From an uncultured Thalassolituus sp. (lineage in GTDB: Bacteria; Pseudomonadota; Gammaproteobacteria; Pseudomonadales; Oceanobacteraceae), in the NCBI GenBank assembly GCA_913061435.1, contig CAJXUK010000001.1:186001-250000 (forward strand): a DNA stretch of 64,000 nt. Direction: 5' to 3'. A model generated the notes under the pieces. That model worked only from the letters and a program-made list of their open reading frames with translations. It was not told where the DNA came from and ran no database searches. Position numbers and translations under genes: made by a program. Below, one piece after another: positions 1 to 9,264 of the stretch (positions are counted from its first letter, which is position 1; every line of letters begins with the position of its first letter).

Positions 1-1
1 C

Positions 2-514
2 TTGGACCAATACCAAACTCGCCTTGATTACAGCCAAGACGAACCCGTTTATTTGCCCGCCGACGCCAATTGCCCAGACCATCGTGTATTATTTGCACAC
101 GGTTTTTTTGCCAGTGCTTTACACGAAATAAGCCATTGGTGTATTGCTGGTGAAGCTCGCCGCAAGCTCGTTGATTTTGGCTACTGGTATCAGCCCGATG
201 GCCGCACGGGTGAGCAGCAGCGCGAATTTGAACACGTAGAAATTAAGCCTCAAGCTATCGAATGGGTGTTAAGCAAAGCCTGTGGAAGCAAATTTAATAT
301 TTCTACTGACAACCTCAATGGCGATCCTGAAGATATCTTGATAGGACGGGAGAAATTCGCTAAAAATGTACATCAGCAAGTAAAAAAATACTTAGAAAAT
401 GGCCTTCCTTTGCGCGCAGCCGTATTAAAGCAGGCGCTATTAGACTATTATCAAAAACATAAAAAATTAACTGTTGATGATTTCGCCCTCAGCGAACTCA
501 TAACACCGCTATAG
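2..514 (+). CDS. epmC: Elongation factor P hydroxylase EpmC (5' end cut by window)
   Basis: EpmC hydroxylates the beta-lysylated lysine of elongation factor P, the last step of EF-P modification, in the cytoplasm. The visible 170 residues match the family strongly: the block HEISHWCIAGEARR, then DFGYWYQPDGR, then FEHVEIKPQAIEW near residues 42-90. The HEISH histidines and glutamate are the likely metal ligands. The E. coli protein is about 182 residues and has roughly 18 residues ahead of the first one seen here, so the real start almost certainly lies upstream of the window; the TTG at position 2 is only the first in-frame start-like codon. It ends 25 bases before rhlB on the same strand. 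Family assignment is confident; the 5' end is missing. Confidence 0.93.
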   Translation: MDQYQTRLDYSQDEPVYLPADANCPDHRVLFAHGFFASALHEISHWCIAGEARRKLVDFGYWYQPDGRTGEQQREFEHVEIKPQAIEWVLSKACGSKFNISTDNLNGDPEDILIGREKFAKNVHQQVKKYLENGLPLRAAVLKQALLDYYQKHKKLTVDDFALSELITPL

Positions 515-539
515 CGATATTATAAATCAGGGTTACACA

Positions 540-1904
540 TTGTTTAAAAAAATCATTTCGGCAATCAGTGGCAATAGTCAAACGGCAAAACAACCAACAC
601 CTGCAGCCAAACAACAAAAGCCACACGCTAAACCATCCAGCAAGACAAACAGCAAAGCGCCTAGCAAGCCTGAACCAAAGTACAACAATCCTAAGCACAA
701 TAAAGCTAAACAGAACAAACCTAAACCCACTTGGAAACTGGAAGATTTTGTTGTCCCGCAGATTGAGGGTAAAACACGCTTCCACGACATGAATTTGCCC
801 AATAGCTTAATGCAAGGTATTCAAGAACTAGGGTTTCAATACTGCACACCCATACAAGCCCAATCTTTACCCGCTGCATTAAAAGGCCGCGATATCTTGG
901 GCCAAGCGCAAACCGGTACAGGCAAATCAGCTGCTTTTTTAACCGCTGTGATCAATCGATTATTAACTGAACCGCTAGAAGAACGCTTTGCCAGCGAACC
1001 GAGAGCGTTAATTGTTGCTCCAACGCGGGAATTAGTTATGCAAATCGGTAAAGATGCCGAAGGCTTGGCTAAGCATACTGGCCTAAAAGTCGTGACAATT
1101 GTAGGTGGTATGGATTATGAAGAGCAGCGTGCGAAATTACGCGATCATGTTGTTGATATACTGGTAGCAACACCGGGTCGATTAATTGATTTCATGAGCA
1201 GCCAAGATGTGTATCTCGATGAAGTGGACGTACTGGTGCTCGATGAGGCAGATCGTATGCTCGACATGGGCTTTATTCCAGATGTTCGTCGTATAGAACG
1301 CGCCACTCCCACTAAAGGTGACCGCCAAACCTTATTCTTCTCAGCAACCTTTACCGATGCCATTCGTCGCTTAATCGATCAGTGGACGCAAGAGCCGATA
1401 GAAGTCACCATCGAGCCAGAACAAGTTGCTACTGATAACATTGATCAAAAATTTCTCATGGTTGCAGGAGATGAAAAATTTGATGTTTTATGCAAGTTCC
1501 TCCGCGAAGAAACCATAGAGCGGGCGATTATCTTTGCTAACCGCCGTGATATAACCCGCAACCTATGCGACAAACTGAATAAAAACGGCCTAAAGGCCGT
1601 ATTGCTTTCTGGTGAAGTTAACCAACAAAAACGTATTAAAACTCTTGAGCGGTTTCGTGATGGTTACGTTAACATTATGGTTGCGACAGATGTAGCAGGG
1701 CGCGGCATTCACGTTGATGGTGTATCGCACGTATTTAATTATAACCTACCCGATGACTCTGAAGATTACGTTCACCGCATCGGTCGTACGGGCCGCGCAG
1801 GCACAAAAGGTATATCAATAGCACTGGTTTCAGAAGATGATGCATTTGAACTGCCCGCGCTTGAAGAATACCTAGGAACAAAACTAAAGCTTGAGCAGCC
1901 CTAG
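540..1904 (+). CDS. rhlB: ATP-dependent RNA helicase RhlB (DEAD-box)
   Basis: A cytoplasmic DEAD-box RNA helicase of the RhlB type, the helicase partner of RNase E in the RNA degradosome. In order: a basic, Lys/Pro/Asn-rich low-complexity N-tail (about residues 12-65), the Q motif around TPIQAQSLP (103-111), Walker A AQTGTGKS (123-130), PTREL (161-165), TPGR (211-214), DEAD (235-238), SAT (268-270) and HRIGRTGR (412-419), so the helicase core is intact. The start is TTG with no strong Shine-Dalgarno; it is preferred because it gives the short amphipathic opening MFKKIISAIS seen in homologues, while the next ATG would remove the N-tail. It follows epmC closely and may be co-transcribed with it. 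Confidence 0.93.
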   Translation: MFKKIISAISGNSQTAKQPTPAAKQQKPHAKPSSKTNSKAPSKPEPKYNNPKHNKAKQNKPKPTWKLEDFVVPQIEGKTRFHDMNLPNSLMQGIQELGFQYCTPIQAQSLPAALKGRDILGQAQTGTGKSAAFLTAVINRLLTEPLEERFASEPRALIVAPTRELVMQIGKDAEGLAKHTGLKVVTIVGGMDYEEQRAKLRDHVVDILVATPGRLIDFMSSQDVYLDEVDVLVLDEADRMLDMGFIPDVRRIERATPTKGDRQTLFFSATFTDAIRRLIDQWTQEPIEVTIEPEQVATDNIDQKFLMVAGDEKFDVLCKFLREETIERAIIFANRRDITRNLCDKLNKNGLKAVLLSGEVNQQKRIKTLERFRDGYVNIMVATDVAGRGIHVDGVSHVFNYNLPDDSEDYVHRIGRTGRAGTKGISIALVSEDDAFELPALEEYLGTKLKLEQP

Positions 1905-1964
1905 TTGCTATTAGTTATTAGCTACTAATTGCCTCAGCAAATATAAAGAATACTTTTACATATC

Positions 1965-2531
1965 ATGTTAAAGATGCCGATATTATTAAAACCACATCCG
2001 TTAATAAAAACCATACTGCTAACGCTCTTTGCGTTAGCAGTATTCGTTATCACTTTGCCAACTCAAGCAGAGCTGATTCCTAAGGCAGAAATAACAGACG
2101 AGCTACCCTTCGAAAGACCTGATCATAAAACGGCTCAATGGGTAGAGCGTTACATTTTAAAAAATCACGACTATCTACTAGACAATAGTGAAAATGACCA
2201 TGTTCTAGCGTTTTATTTTTTTGGCTATTACCAATCATTCACGGTATTTGGCATGGAGCGCATCAAGGGAGATGACTATAAATCTTATAATACAGTATTG
2301 ATTTTTAAAGATTCAAAGTTGCAAGGGTATTACGAAAAGCTAACTGTATTTCCAGCGGGTGTGAGTAAAGCAGGGGAGGTTTTCTTTCCGGCAAACTATC
2401 AATCGACTCACAACATAAATCTAGCGTTAGGCGATTATCCCGCAATCCAGTTTATTCCAGAATTAGACAGATATAAAAAAGGCGACCTCAAAACGATGCC
2501 GCCAAGCTTTAGTTACAAACCGCTCAAATAA
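1965..2531 (+). CDS. Exported protein of unknown function
   Basis: A 188-residue protein that I do not recognise. It has a basic start and a hydrophobic stretch (about residues 14-32) ending in TQAE, consistent with a signal peptide cleaved after about residue 35. The mature part is rich in aromatic residues (AFYFFGYYQSF near 82-92) and has no cysteine pairs, metal motifs or further membrane segments, so a periplasmic or surface location is inferred. Starts at 1965 and 1974 (ATG in both cases) are both possible; neither has a strong ribosome binding site. Its stop is 3 bases from the end of the convergent TorF-like gene, with no visible terminator between them. Confidence 0.6.
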   Translation: MLKMPILLKPHPLIKTILLTLFALAVFVITLPTQAELIPKAEITDELPFERPDHKTAQWVERYILKNHDYLLDNSENDHVLAFYFFGYYQSFTVFGMERIKGDDYKSYNTVLIFKDSKLQGYYEKLTVFPAGVSKAGEVFFPANYQSTHNINLALGDYPAIQFIPELDRYKKGDLKTMPPSFSYKPLK

Positions 2532-2534
2532 AAC

Positions 2535-3245
2535 TTAAAACTTAAAATTTCGGCTGTAAGTAAACAGCAGCTGAGTGCCGCCATCAAAATCCCCCGATAA
2601 GTTAGTCCGTTCTAAGCCCACACTCAGGTTATGAACATCGTAAGTTCTGGCAACACCCACTCTAAAATGAAAATAATCATCGCGGCTCTTATTGCCCCAA
2701 TTCACATCGTCCGAAATCTCTAAGAATCGGTACTGACGGCCACTAAACTCAAAACCAAAGCTGCCACTGTTTAACGTATATGCTAATTCTAGCGTTTGAA
2801 GATCGCTGCCCGTGCCCAAGTAATCATCAGCTAAGCGATAACCCAGCGTTACAGCATCATCAATCAAAAAGTTAAAAAAGCCTTCGTTGTATGACTGCTT
2901 ACTGCCATCGGCATCACCCCAAAAAGTCGCGCGCATAGCACCAACATCCAGCGCAAACAGAGGTGTAATGGGGTAATAAAAACCGCCATAGCCATCAATC
3001 TCAAAACGAGTGCTGTCGCCATCGCCACGCTCAACACCCGACAACCAGGCACCGCCATAAAAGCCTAGCTGAGAGGCATACAAGCCACCAACTTGTAAAA
3101 CTGGCTTAGCACTACTTTGCTTTAAACCACTGCGAACGTACTCAGAAGCAAACCCCAAATCCAACTCAAAATCTGCCTGACTTACCTGAGAAAACGATAA
3201 TAAACACGCCGTCATCACAGACAACTTCGTAAAACCACAACGCAT
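2535..3245 (-). CDS. TorF-family putative porin
   Basis: Predicted outer-membrane beta-barrel of the TorF / conserved hypothetical porin family. The proposed start is the ATG at 3245, preceded by AGG at 7 bases; it gives a normal signal peptide ending SQVSQA before DFELDLGFASEYVRSG. An in-frame ATG at 3284 would add 13 residues ahead of the signal peptide and has a poorer binding site. The mature protein alternates polar and aromatic residues, carries the family opening (Ser-x-Tyr-x-Arg-Gly) and ends in a strand finishing with Phe, as barrel proteins do. Transported substrate is unknown. Convergent with the upstream exported-protein gene and divergent from the ABC exporter. Confidence 0.75.
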   Translation of the reverse strand: MRCGFTKLSVMTACLLSFSQVSQADFELDLGFASEYVRSGLKQSSAKPVLQVGGLYASQLGFYGGAWLSGVERGDGDSTRFEIDGYGGFYYPITPLFALDVGAMRATFWGDADGSKQSYNEGFFNFLIDDAVTLGYRLADDYLGTGSDLQTLELAYTLNSGSFGFEFSGRQYRFLEISDDVNWGNKSRDDYFHFRVGVARTYDVHNLSVGLERTNLSGDFDGGTQLLFTYSRNFKF

Positions 3246-3388
3246 ACAGCAACCTAAATTTAAATAAATGTAATTAAGGCACATAATACCCGCTCACACA
3301 GGCATGCACCATAAATTTGATCAGTCAGTATAAGAATCTTGTGAATGTGGTAAAGTTCCCCAGCATTGAGATTCAAATAAGGCTGGTT

Positions 3389-5197
3389 ATGAGATCCACC
3401 CAGTGGGCAGACGCCCCAGAAGTCAGTTTAAAAAATACCGAATGGCTAAAAACCTTATGGCCTTATTTAATGGAATACAAAGGGCGAGTTTTACTTGCCG
3501 CGTTGTGTTTGGTCGCTGCTAAAACTGCTAGCGTCTCCATGCCATTTGCACTAAAGCATTTAGTCGATGGCCTAGCGGGCAACGACAACCCCCTGCAAGC
3601 CGAAGAACTATGGCTGTGGTTTCCGCTGGGGTTATTACTGGCCTATGGCTCAGTGAGGTTACTCAGCGTACTAATGGGTGAGATCCGCGATGTATTATTT
3701 GGGCGTGTTACAGAACGCGCCATGCGTCGTATGGCACTTAAAGTATTTAAACACCTGCATCAACTCAGTCTCGACTACCATTTGTCACGACAAACCGGAG
3801 CTTTACAGCGCGACATTGAGCGCGGTACTAATGGTATAAGCTTCTTAATGCGCTTCGTGATCTTTAATATATTGCCCACATTTTTAGAGCTTGGCATGGT
3901 CATTATATTATTGCTCATCAACTACCCGCCTTATTTTGCATTAATTACTCTTATAGCCGTGGTATCCTACGTGATGTACACGGCTCGGGTAACCGAATGG
4001 AGAACAGAATACGTTCGCCAAGCCAATAAAATGGATTCAAAAACACACGCCCGGGCTCTAGACAGCTTACTCAACTACGAAACCGTTAAATACTTTTCTG
4101 CCGAAGTGCGAGAGGCTAAAGACTATGACGAATCCCTAGCCTCGTGGGAGCACGCGCGCCGCAAAAATCGCCTAACTTTATTTGCACTCAACTCTGGCCA
4201 AGCCACCATTATCAGTGTTGCTATGACCTTAATGCTGAGTCTTTCTGCGTACTATGTACTAGAAGGGACAATGACAGTAGGTGACTTCACCTTAATGAAC
4301 GCCTTTATGTTTCAATTATTTACGCCATTAAGCTTTTTAGGTTTTGTATACCGCGAAGTGAAAGCATCATTGGCCAGTATTGAGCAAATGTTAGCATTAT
4401 TAAAAGAACAGCCCAGTGTGGCAAACAACGGCAAAACTGAACTTAATACCCAGCAAGCCGCCATTGAATTTAAATCGCTCAGTTTTAGTTACCAAAAAGA
4501 GCGCAGCATACTTAATGACCTCAGTTTCACCATTCAAGCGGGCAAGAGAACCGCAGTGGTAGGTAGCAGTGGGGCAGGGAAATCAACCTTAACTAAGCTT
4601 TTATTCCGTTTTTATGACAAAAATTCTGGCGAAATACTACTAAATGGCCACGAAATAGAAACCCTTTCACTCGACAGCTTGCGTAAACACATAGGTGTAG
4701 TGCCCCAAGACACGGTACTTTTTAACGATACCTTAAAAAACAATTTATTGTATGCAGCGCCAAATGCCAATGAAGAAGAACTCACACGAGTTATTGATAT
4801 GGCACAATTGCAGAATTTTATAGATCAATGTCCGGATGGCTTGGACACCGTAGTGGGTGAACGTGGATTAAAGCTGTCTGGGGGCGAAAAACAACGTCTG
4901 GCCATTGCTCGTATGCTACTGAAAAAACCCGCCATAATGGTATTTGACGAGGCAACATCTTCGTTAGATTCGCGCACCGAACGCAATATCAATACGGCAA
5001 TTAAAGCGGTATCCGCTGGCCACACCAGTTTAATTATTGCTCACCGCCTTTCAACCATTACGGATGCCGACAACATCGTTGTGATCGATCAAGGCGCGGT
5101 GGTAGAGCAAGGTAAGCACCAAGAGCTTTTGAGTAGAAAAGGGCATTACTATCAACTTTGGCAGGCGCAGAAAGACGATGCACTTATTGATAATTGA
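3389..5197 (+). CDS. Atm1-type ABC exporter (fused membrane and ATPase domains)
   Basis: Half-size ABC exporter of the Atm1/HMT1 class, whose members export glutathione-linked sulphur or metal compounds. The first half has about six membrane helices with the family block following the second helix (LDYHLSRQTGALQRDIERG). The second half is the nucleotide-binding domain: Walker A GSSGAGKST (about residue 390), signature LSGGEKQR (about 495), Walker B IMVFDEATSSLD (about 515) and the H-loop AHRLS. The ATG at 3389 is preferred over an in-frame TTG at 3317 because AAGG lies 6 bases before it. The 3' end overlaps xni by 20 bases, so the two are probably co-translated. Substrate is an inference from the family. 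Confidence 0.88.
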   Translation: MRSTQWADAPEVSLKNTEWLKTLWPYLMEYKGRVLLAALCLVAAKTASVSMPFALKHLVDGLAGNDNPLQAEELWLWFPLGLLLAYGSVRLLSVLMGEIRDVLFGRVTERAMRRMALKVFKHLHQLSLDYHLSRQTGALQRDIERGTNGISFLMRFVIFNILPTFLELGMVIILLLINYPPYFALITLIAVVSYVMYTARVTEWRTEYVRQANKMDSKTHARALDSLLNYETVKYFSAEVREAKDYDESLASWEHARRKNRLTLFALNSGQATIISVAMTLMLSLSAYYVLEGTMTVGDFTLMNAFMFQLFTPLSFLGFVYREVKASLASIEQMLALLKEQPSVANNGKTELNTQQAAIEFKSLSFSYQKERSILNDLSFTIQAGKRTAVVGSSGAGKSTLTKLLFRFYDKNSGEILLNGHEIETLSLDSLRKHIGVVPQDTVLFNDTLKNNLLYAAPNANEEELTRVIDMAQLQNFIDQCPDGLDTVVGERGLKLSGGEKQRLAIARMLLKKPAIMVFDEATSSLDSRTERNINTAIKAVSAGHTSLIIAHRLSTITDADNIVVIDQGAVVEQGKHQELLSRKGHYYQLWQAQKDDALIDN

Positions 5198-5957
5198 TGC
5201 CATGAACCTCATTCCCCGCATGTACGCAGCGATGCCAGAGCATGACAGCAAAGAAGAAGCTTGTATCAACCGCTGCATCAACACCATTGCAGACAATGCC
5301 GCACGCCTAGAGGCCACGCACTGCGCTATTGTGTTTGAAAAAAAAGAGCCCACATGGCGTCATGCAGTCTGGCCCGACTACAAACTTGGCCGCAGCCCTA
5401 TGCCAGAAAGCCTAGAAAAATCACTCGGAGATTTTAAAAAAGGTTTCAATACAGCAGGCTATTTTTGCTTTGAATACCCCAATTGGGAAGCTGATGATGT
5501 TATTGCCAGCCTAGCATCCAAGGCCGCGCTTAATAGTGTAAACAGTACAATTATTAGTACTGATAAGGGCTTCTTTCAATTGGTTAACTGTCGCATTCAA
5601 GTACTGAATCATTTTGATCGACAATTGTTTAACGAAGAAGAAGTACAAGCTCGCTACAGCATAAAACCCAAGCAACTAAACGATTTACTGGCGCTTACTG
5701 GAGACACCACCAACCATCTACCTGGAGTAAAAGGCGTTGGTATCAAAACAGCAACCGATCTACTTAGCCAGCATCAAGACTTAGACACACTACTGGTGCA
5801 ATTACCCAACCTTACATTGAAGCCAAAATTAACAGAAGCGTTAGAAAACCACTGGCGCAGTGCTTTGTTAACCCGCAAACTCGCCACATTAGTGACTGAT
5901 TTACCACTAAATATCAACCTGAATGACATGAGACTCAATGCCAAAACTATTATTTAA
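5178..5957 (+). CDS. xni: Flap endonuclease Xni (ExoIX type)
   Basis: Structure-specific 5' nuclease related to the N-terminal nuclease domain of DNA polymerase I but encoded alone. It opens with LLIIDAMNLIPR (first catalytic Asp), has the acidic block WEADDVIASLA (about residues 96-106) and STDKGFFQL, and the helix-hairpin-helix block GVKGVGIKTATDLL (about 178-191). Length of 259 residues fits the Xni family (about 250). The start ATG lies inside the 3' end of the ABC exporter gene, and its own end overlaps the DUF6164 gene by 20 bases, so all three genes form one tight operon. Confidence 0.88.
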   Translation: MHLLIIDAMNLIPRMYAAMPEHDSKEEACINRCINTIADNAARLEATHCAIVFEKKEPTWRHAVWPDYKLGRSPMPESLEKSLGDFKKGFNTAGYFCFEYPNWEADDVIASLASKAALNSVNSTIISTDKGFFQLVNCRIQVLNHFDRQLFNEEEVQARYSIKPKQLNDLLALTGDTTNHLPGVKGVGIKTATDLLSQHQDLDTLLVQLPNLTLKPKLTEALENHWRSALLTRKLATLVTDLPLNINLNDMRLNAKTII

Positions 5958-6297
5958 AATGCACGGCGCACCCGACGACGAAATAGAAGAAGTGCGCGAA
6001 CTGCTCGAAAGTCATCAATTCGACACCTACGAAACCGAACCCGGTCGCTGGGGAATAGGCATTGCCGCCATCTGGCTAAAAAACGAAGAACAACTCGCAC
6101 AAGCCTCAGAAGTGTTAAGCGAATACCAAAAGCAGCGCTACGAAAACGCCCAAGAAAGCAGGGCAGAGGTTGAAAAACTCACCGTATTGCAGGGTTTATA
6201 TATTAAGTTTAAACAAGACCCCGAGCAGTTTATGCTGACCTTGTTAGGATTAAGCGCTGTGCTGGGGCTAACCCTGTACCCGTTTTTAAATCTTTAA
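5938..6297 (+). CDS. DUF6164 family protein
   Basis: A 119-residue protein of a family without known function. The N-terminal 60 residues look like a small alpha/beta domain (PKLLFKMHGAPDDEIEEV, then GRWGIGIAAIWL), followed by a charged helix and a single membrane segment at the C-terminus (about residues 100-118), so it is probably a tail-anchored inner-membrane protein. It overlaps xni by 20 bases and is the last gene of that operon; a REP palindrome follows 2 bases after its stop. Function is not known and should not be guessed from the neighbours. Confidence 0.65.
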   Translation: MPKLLFKMHGAPDDEIEEVRELLESHQFDTYETEPGRWGIGIAAIWLKNEEQLAQASEVLSEYQKQRYENAQESRAEVEKLTVLQGLYIKFKQDPEQFMLTLLGLSAVLGLTLYPFLNL

Positions 6298-6299
6298 AA

Positions 6300-6321
6300 G
6301 TAGGTTGGGGTTCAGCCCAAC
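6300..6321 (+). repeat. REP palindrome (GTAG type)
   Basis: GTAG followed by a 6-bp hairpin (GTTGGG / CCCAAC) around a short loop containing TTCA. Same layout as the other REP elements in this window, with G-T changes in the stem. It sits between the convergent DUF6164 and miaE genes, where it could also act as a transcript-end hairpin. Confidence 0.6.
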
Positions 6322-6327
6322 AAAAAT

Positions 6328-7023
6328 CTACTTCGCAAAATGCTCGGGCCTAATCAAATGCTCCGCCGGAACACCACTATGAAAACGAAACTGGCTATCT
6401 TCTTCCAAAATCGCTTTCTTTTCGATCGCTCTAAACACTTCCACACGATCATCGATCGGGGTTTTGCTATACGCCTGAGCCAGAGTCAAATAATCTTTAT
6501 AGTGCCTTGCTTCAGAGCGCAACAAAGACGTATAAAACTTCGCTAACTCATCATCCAAAAATGGTGCAATCTTAGCAAAACGTTCACACGACCTGGCCTC
6601 AATCAAAGCCCCCACAATCAAGCCATCAATTAAACGCTCATCCGAAGGCTTGCGAATCTCAACGTTCATCAAACCAGCATAACGAGACGGCTTTAAGCCG
6701 CGATACGTCATACCGCGCTTCTTGATGATCTTCATCACCTGCTCAAAATGCACCAGCTCTTCACGCGCCAAGCGTGACATCTTATACTGCAAATCTGGCT
6801 TATCTGGGTAGGCAAACATCAAATTAAGCGCCGTACGCGCTGCACACTTTTCCAAATAGGCATGATTAATCAGCAAAATATCTTGGCGTTGCAGTGCCAC
6901 TTTAATCCAAGCATCCGGGGTTTCACACGGTAAAAAATCGATCAAATCGGCTAAATCTTGCGGATCAACATCTTTAGCAGCAGGGTAAAAACTGGTTGTA
7001 GAAGCAGTCGTAGAAGAGGTCAT
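6328..7023 (-). CDS. miaE: tRNA-(ms2io6A)-hydroxylase MiaE
   Basis: Di-iron hydroxylase that hydroxylates the isopentenyl group of ms2i6A at position 37 of tRNA. The ferritin-like four-helix core is visible: an EExxH block (REELVHFEQ), then a glutamate in ALIEARSCERF, then SEARHYKDY, all expected iron ligands. The ATG at 7023 is chosen: family homology begins around FLPCETPDAW, shortly after it. An in-frame ATG at 7200 would add 59 residues of non-family sequence and leave only 26 bases for the divergent gltX promoter. Predicted length 231 residues, close to the family. Divergent from gltX. Confidence 0.88.
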   Translation of the reverse strand: MTSSTTASTTSFYPAAKDVDPQDLADLIDFLPCETPDAWIKVALQRQDILLINHAYLEKCAARTALNLMFAYPDKPDLQYKMSRLAREELVHFEQVMKIIKKRGMTYRGLKPSRYAGLMNVEIRKPSDERLIDGLIVGALIEARSCERFAKIAPFLDDELAKFYTSLLRSEARHYKDYLTLAQAYSKTPIDDRVEVFRAIEKKAILEEDSQFRFHSGVPAEHLIRPEHFAK

Positions 7024-7226
7024 AAAATACCGAAAATCGTCATTAATAAAATTAGCTGCATTATTACAGAAAACACCCCAAAGGTCATCGCCCAGCCCGC
7101 CACCAAAAAGTTGCGAATAAGATAAGCCGCACACGTGATTACTGTTCGCTAATCCAGTCATCTGCTTTATAATGCGCAGCAAATCATCCAGTTTAGACAT
7201 ACTATTAACCGAATTAGAGAATCTTC

Positions 7227-8726
7227 ATGACTGTACGTACTCGCGTCGCGCCATCTCCAACGGGCGATCCACACGTAGGCACCGCTTATATTGCACTTTT
7301 TAACCTAGCATTTGCCCGTAAGCACGGTGGTAAATTCATCTTACGCATCGAAGATACCGACCAAACGCGCAGCACGCCAGAATCTGAACAAGCGATTCTA
7401 GACAGCATGCGTTGGTTAGGCCTTGAGTGGGATGAAGGTCCAGACGTAGGCGGTGAATACGGCCCATACCGTCAAAGCGAACGTAAAAACGACTACGCGC
7501 AATACGCCGAGCAGCTTATCGAAAAAGGCCATGCGTTTCGTTGCTACCGCACCAGTGAAGAACTTAACGAATTGCGTGAAGGTATTGCCGATTTAGGTCG
7601 TGCACTTAAACCCAGCGATTTAAAATTGTCTGACGAAGAAGTTGCAAAGCGTGCTGCCAATGGCGATTCATTTGTCGTTCGCATGAACGTGCCAGAAGAA
7701 GGCATTTGCAATGTTAACGACATGCTACGCGGCGGGTTAGAGCTAGACTGGAAAATGGTCGACGCACAAATCCTACTAAAATCCGACGGCATGCCAACTT
7801 ACCACTTGGCCAACGTTGTAGACGATCACCTAATGAAAATCACCCACGTAATCCGTGGTGAAGAGTGGATCAACTCAGCGCCTAAGCACAAGTTGTTGTA
7901 CGAATACTTCGGTTGGGACATGCCAGCTTTATGCCACATGCCATTATTGCGCAACGCCGATAAGAGCAAACTCAGTAAACGTAAAAACCCAACCTCTATT
8001 TTGTTCTATCAGCGCATGGGCTACTTGCCAGAAGCGCTATTGAACTACCTAGGCCGCATGGGTTGGTCAATGCCAGACGAAAGCGAAAAATTCACCCGCC
8101 AAGAAATGTTCGACAACTTCGACATCTCACGCGTATCACTGGGTGGTCCGATTTTTGATACCGAAAAACTCAGCTGGTTAAATGGCCTATGGCTGCGTGA
8201 ATTAGATGCAGAAAACTTTGCTGACAAATTCGCCGCGTGGGGCTTGACCAAAGAACGCTTGATGCCATTAGTGCCACACATTCAAACTCGTGTGGATACC
8301 TTCTCTGACGTTGTTGGTTTGGCAGGGCACTTCTTAAGCGGCATGACCGTATTAACAGAAGAAAGCTTCACCCACAAAAGCCTAGAACAAGAACAGCAAG
8401 TCGAAATCTTGCAGTTTGCCTTGTGGCAGTTAGAAGCCATCCGCCACTGGGAACGCGACGAAATCCAAAAGCGCATGTTTGCGTTAGCTAAAAACATGGA
8501 AATCAAACCAAAGGACTTCCTAAACCCGCTGTTCATCGCCATTGCCGGCACCAGCGAAACCATCTCTGTATTAGACAGCATGGCACTGCTAGGCCCAGAC
8601 ATGAGCCGCGCGCGCTTACGCCACGCGATTAACGTACTAGGTGGAGTAGGGAAGAAGAAACTGAAGAAAATGGAAAAAGCGTATCGTGGGCACGAAGCGG
8701 CAGTGGAAACTGCGTTAGAATCGTAG
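7227..8726 (+). CDS. gltX: Glutamyl-tRNA synthetase GltX
   Basis: Class I synthetase charging tRNA-Glu. The HIGH-like motif is in [11 protein letters not shown] (residues 9-19) and the KMSKS-like motif is [13 protein letters not shown] (about 245-257); both are the forms usual for the Pseudomonas-type enzyme. The anticodon-binding C-terminal half is present and the total of 499 residues is normal. The tail is lysine-rich (GKKKLKK). The stop codon TAG lies inside the GTAG foot of a REP palindrome that begins 4 bases before the end of the gene, so repeat and gene are fused. A tRNA-Glu gene lies about 300 bases downstream, behind its own promoter with tRNA-Ala. Confidence 0.97.
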   Translation: MTVRTRVAPSPTGDPHVGTAYIALFNLAFARKHGGKFILRIEDTDQTRSTPESEQAILDSMRWLGLEWDEGPDVGGEYGPYRQSERKNDYAQYAEQLIEKGHAFRCYRTSEELNELREGIADLGRALKPSDLKLSDEEVAKRAANGDSFVVRMNVPEEGICNVNDMLRGGLELDWKMVDAQILLKSDGMPTYHLANVVDDHLMKITHVIRGEEWINSAPKHKLLYEYFGWDMPALCHMPLLRNADKSKLSKRKNPTSILFYQRMGYLPEALLNYLGRMGWSMPDESEKFTRQEMFDNFDISRVSLGGPIFDTEKLSWLNGLWLRELDAENFADKFAAWGLTKERLMPLVPHIQTRVDTFSDVVGLAGHFLSGMTVLTEESFTHKSLEQEQQVEILQFALWQLEAIRHWERDEIQKRMFALAKNMEIKPKDFLNPLFIAIAGTSETISVLDSMALLGPDMSRARLRHAINVLGGVGKKKLKKMEKAYRGHEAAVETALES

Positions 8727-8778
8727 GTCGGGGTTTAGCCCGACATTAATATCTTCGTCGCACTAAAGTACGACCTAC
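8723..8778 (+). repeat. REPIN: inverted pair of GTAG-type REP palindromes
   Basis: Two REPs in opposite orientation: 8723-8744 (GTAG foot, stem GTCGGG / CCCGAC, loop around TTTA) and 8757-8778 in reverse, ending in CTAC. Together they can form one long hairpin, the arrangement called a REPIN. The first overlaps the gltX stop codon. Confidence 0.8.
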
Positions 8779-8800
8779 ATTTTTTGGTAATCGTCATAAT

Positions 8801-8822
8801 GTAGGTCGGGATTTAGCCCGAC
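8801..8822 (+). repeat. REP palindrome (GTAG type)
   Basis: Third copy in the gltX-tRNA gap: GTAG, stem GTCGGG / CCCGAC, loop containing TTTA. Same orientation as the first copy at 8723. Confidence 0.75.
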
Positions 8823-8864
8823 ATGTAACTCTTTGAAAAAACTAATAAAATATAAATTAAATCG

Positions 8865-8893
8865 TTGACACCAACACACCTCCCGCATATTAT
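8865..8893 (+). promoter_or_regulatory. Sigma70 promoter of the tRNA-Ala/tRNA-Glu unit
   Basis: Perfect -35 TTGACA (8865-8870), 17-base spacer, -10 TATTAT (8888-8893), then a GC-rich discriminator, which is typical of stringently controlled stable-RNA promoters. Transcription would start about 12 bases before the tRNA-Ala 5' end. Confidence 0.85.
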
Positions 8894-8911
8894 ACGCCCA
8901 CGTTTTGAGAC

Positions 8912-8987
8912 GGGGCCTTAGCTCAGCTGGGAGAGCGCAACACTGGCAGTGTTGAGGTCAACGGTTCGATCCCGTTAGGCTCCACCA
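8912..8987 (+). tRNA. tRNA-Ala (GGC)
   Basis: 76 bases including encoded CCA. Acceptor stem GGGGCCT / AGGCTCC with one G-T pair, D-arm GCTC/GAGC, anticodon loop CTGGCAG giving anticodon GGC, and T-arm AACGG / CCGTT around TTCGATC. Confidence 0.96.
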
Positions 8988-9010
8988 ATTTTAAAACGCA
9001 TTGTCTTAGT

Positions 9011-9086
9011 GTCCCCATCGTCTAGAGGCCTAGGACACCGCCCTTTCACGGCGGTAACAGGGGTTCGAATCCCCTTGGGGATACCA
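9011..9086 (+). tRNA. tRNA-Glu (TTC)
   Basis: 76 bases including encoded CCA. Begins GTCCCCATCGTCTAGAGG as usual for tRNA-Glu; anticodon stem CCGCC / GGCGG around CTTTCAC, anticodon TTC. Lies 23 bases after tRNA-Ala in the same transcript. Confidence 0.97.
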
Positions 9087-9128
9087 TCTTCCTTCTTTTG
9101 AGAAGAACAGGAGACACTAAGATAAATC

Positions 9129-9162
9129 AACCGAACATAAGCAATTATGATTCGGTTTTTTT
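9129..9162 (+). terminator. Rho-independent terminator of the tRNA unit
   Basis: Stem AACCGAA / TTCGGTT with inner pairing (CATA/TATG) and a run of seven T directly after it. Confidence 0.75.
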
Positions 9163-9264
9163 ATGTCTGTGATTTAAACACCACATAACTCAAAAAAGCC
9201 TTGGTCACCCTGACGGTCGCATCAAAAATCGCACACCGTTAAAGCTCTCAAGGCTTCATGTTAG

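Noticed and set aside
7251-7283. GltX motif HVGT taken as a damaged HIGH motif
   Set aside because: DPHVGT is the normal form in Pseudomonas-type glutamyl-tRNA synthetases.
9197-9256. AAGCCTTG...CAAGGCTT inverted repeat after the tRNA terminator
   Set aside because: The arms are over 40 bases apart and no T-run follows; too weak to call a terminator.
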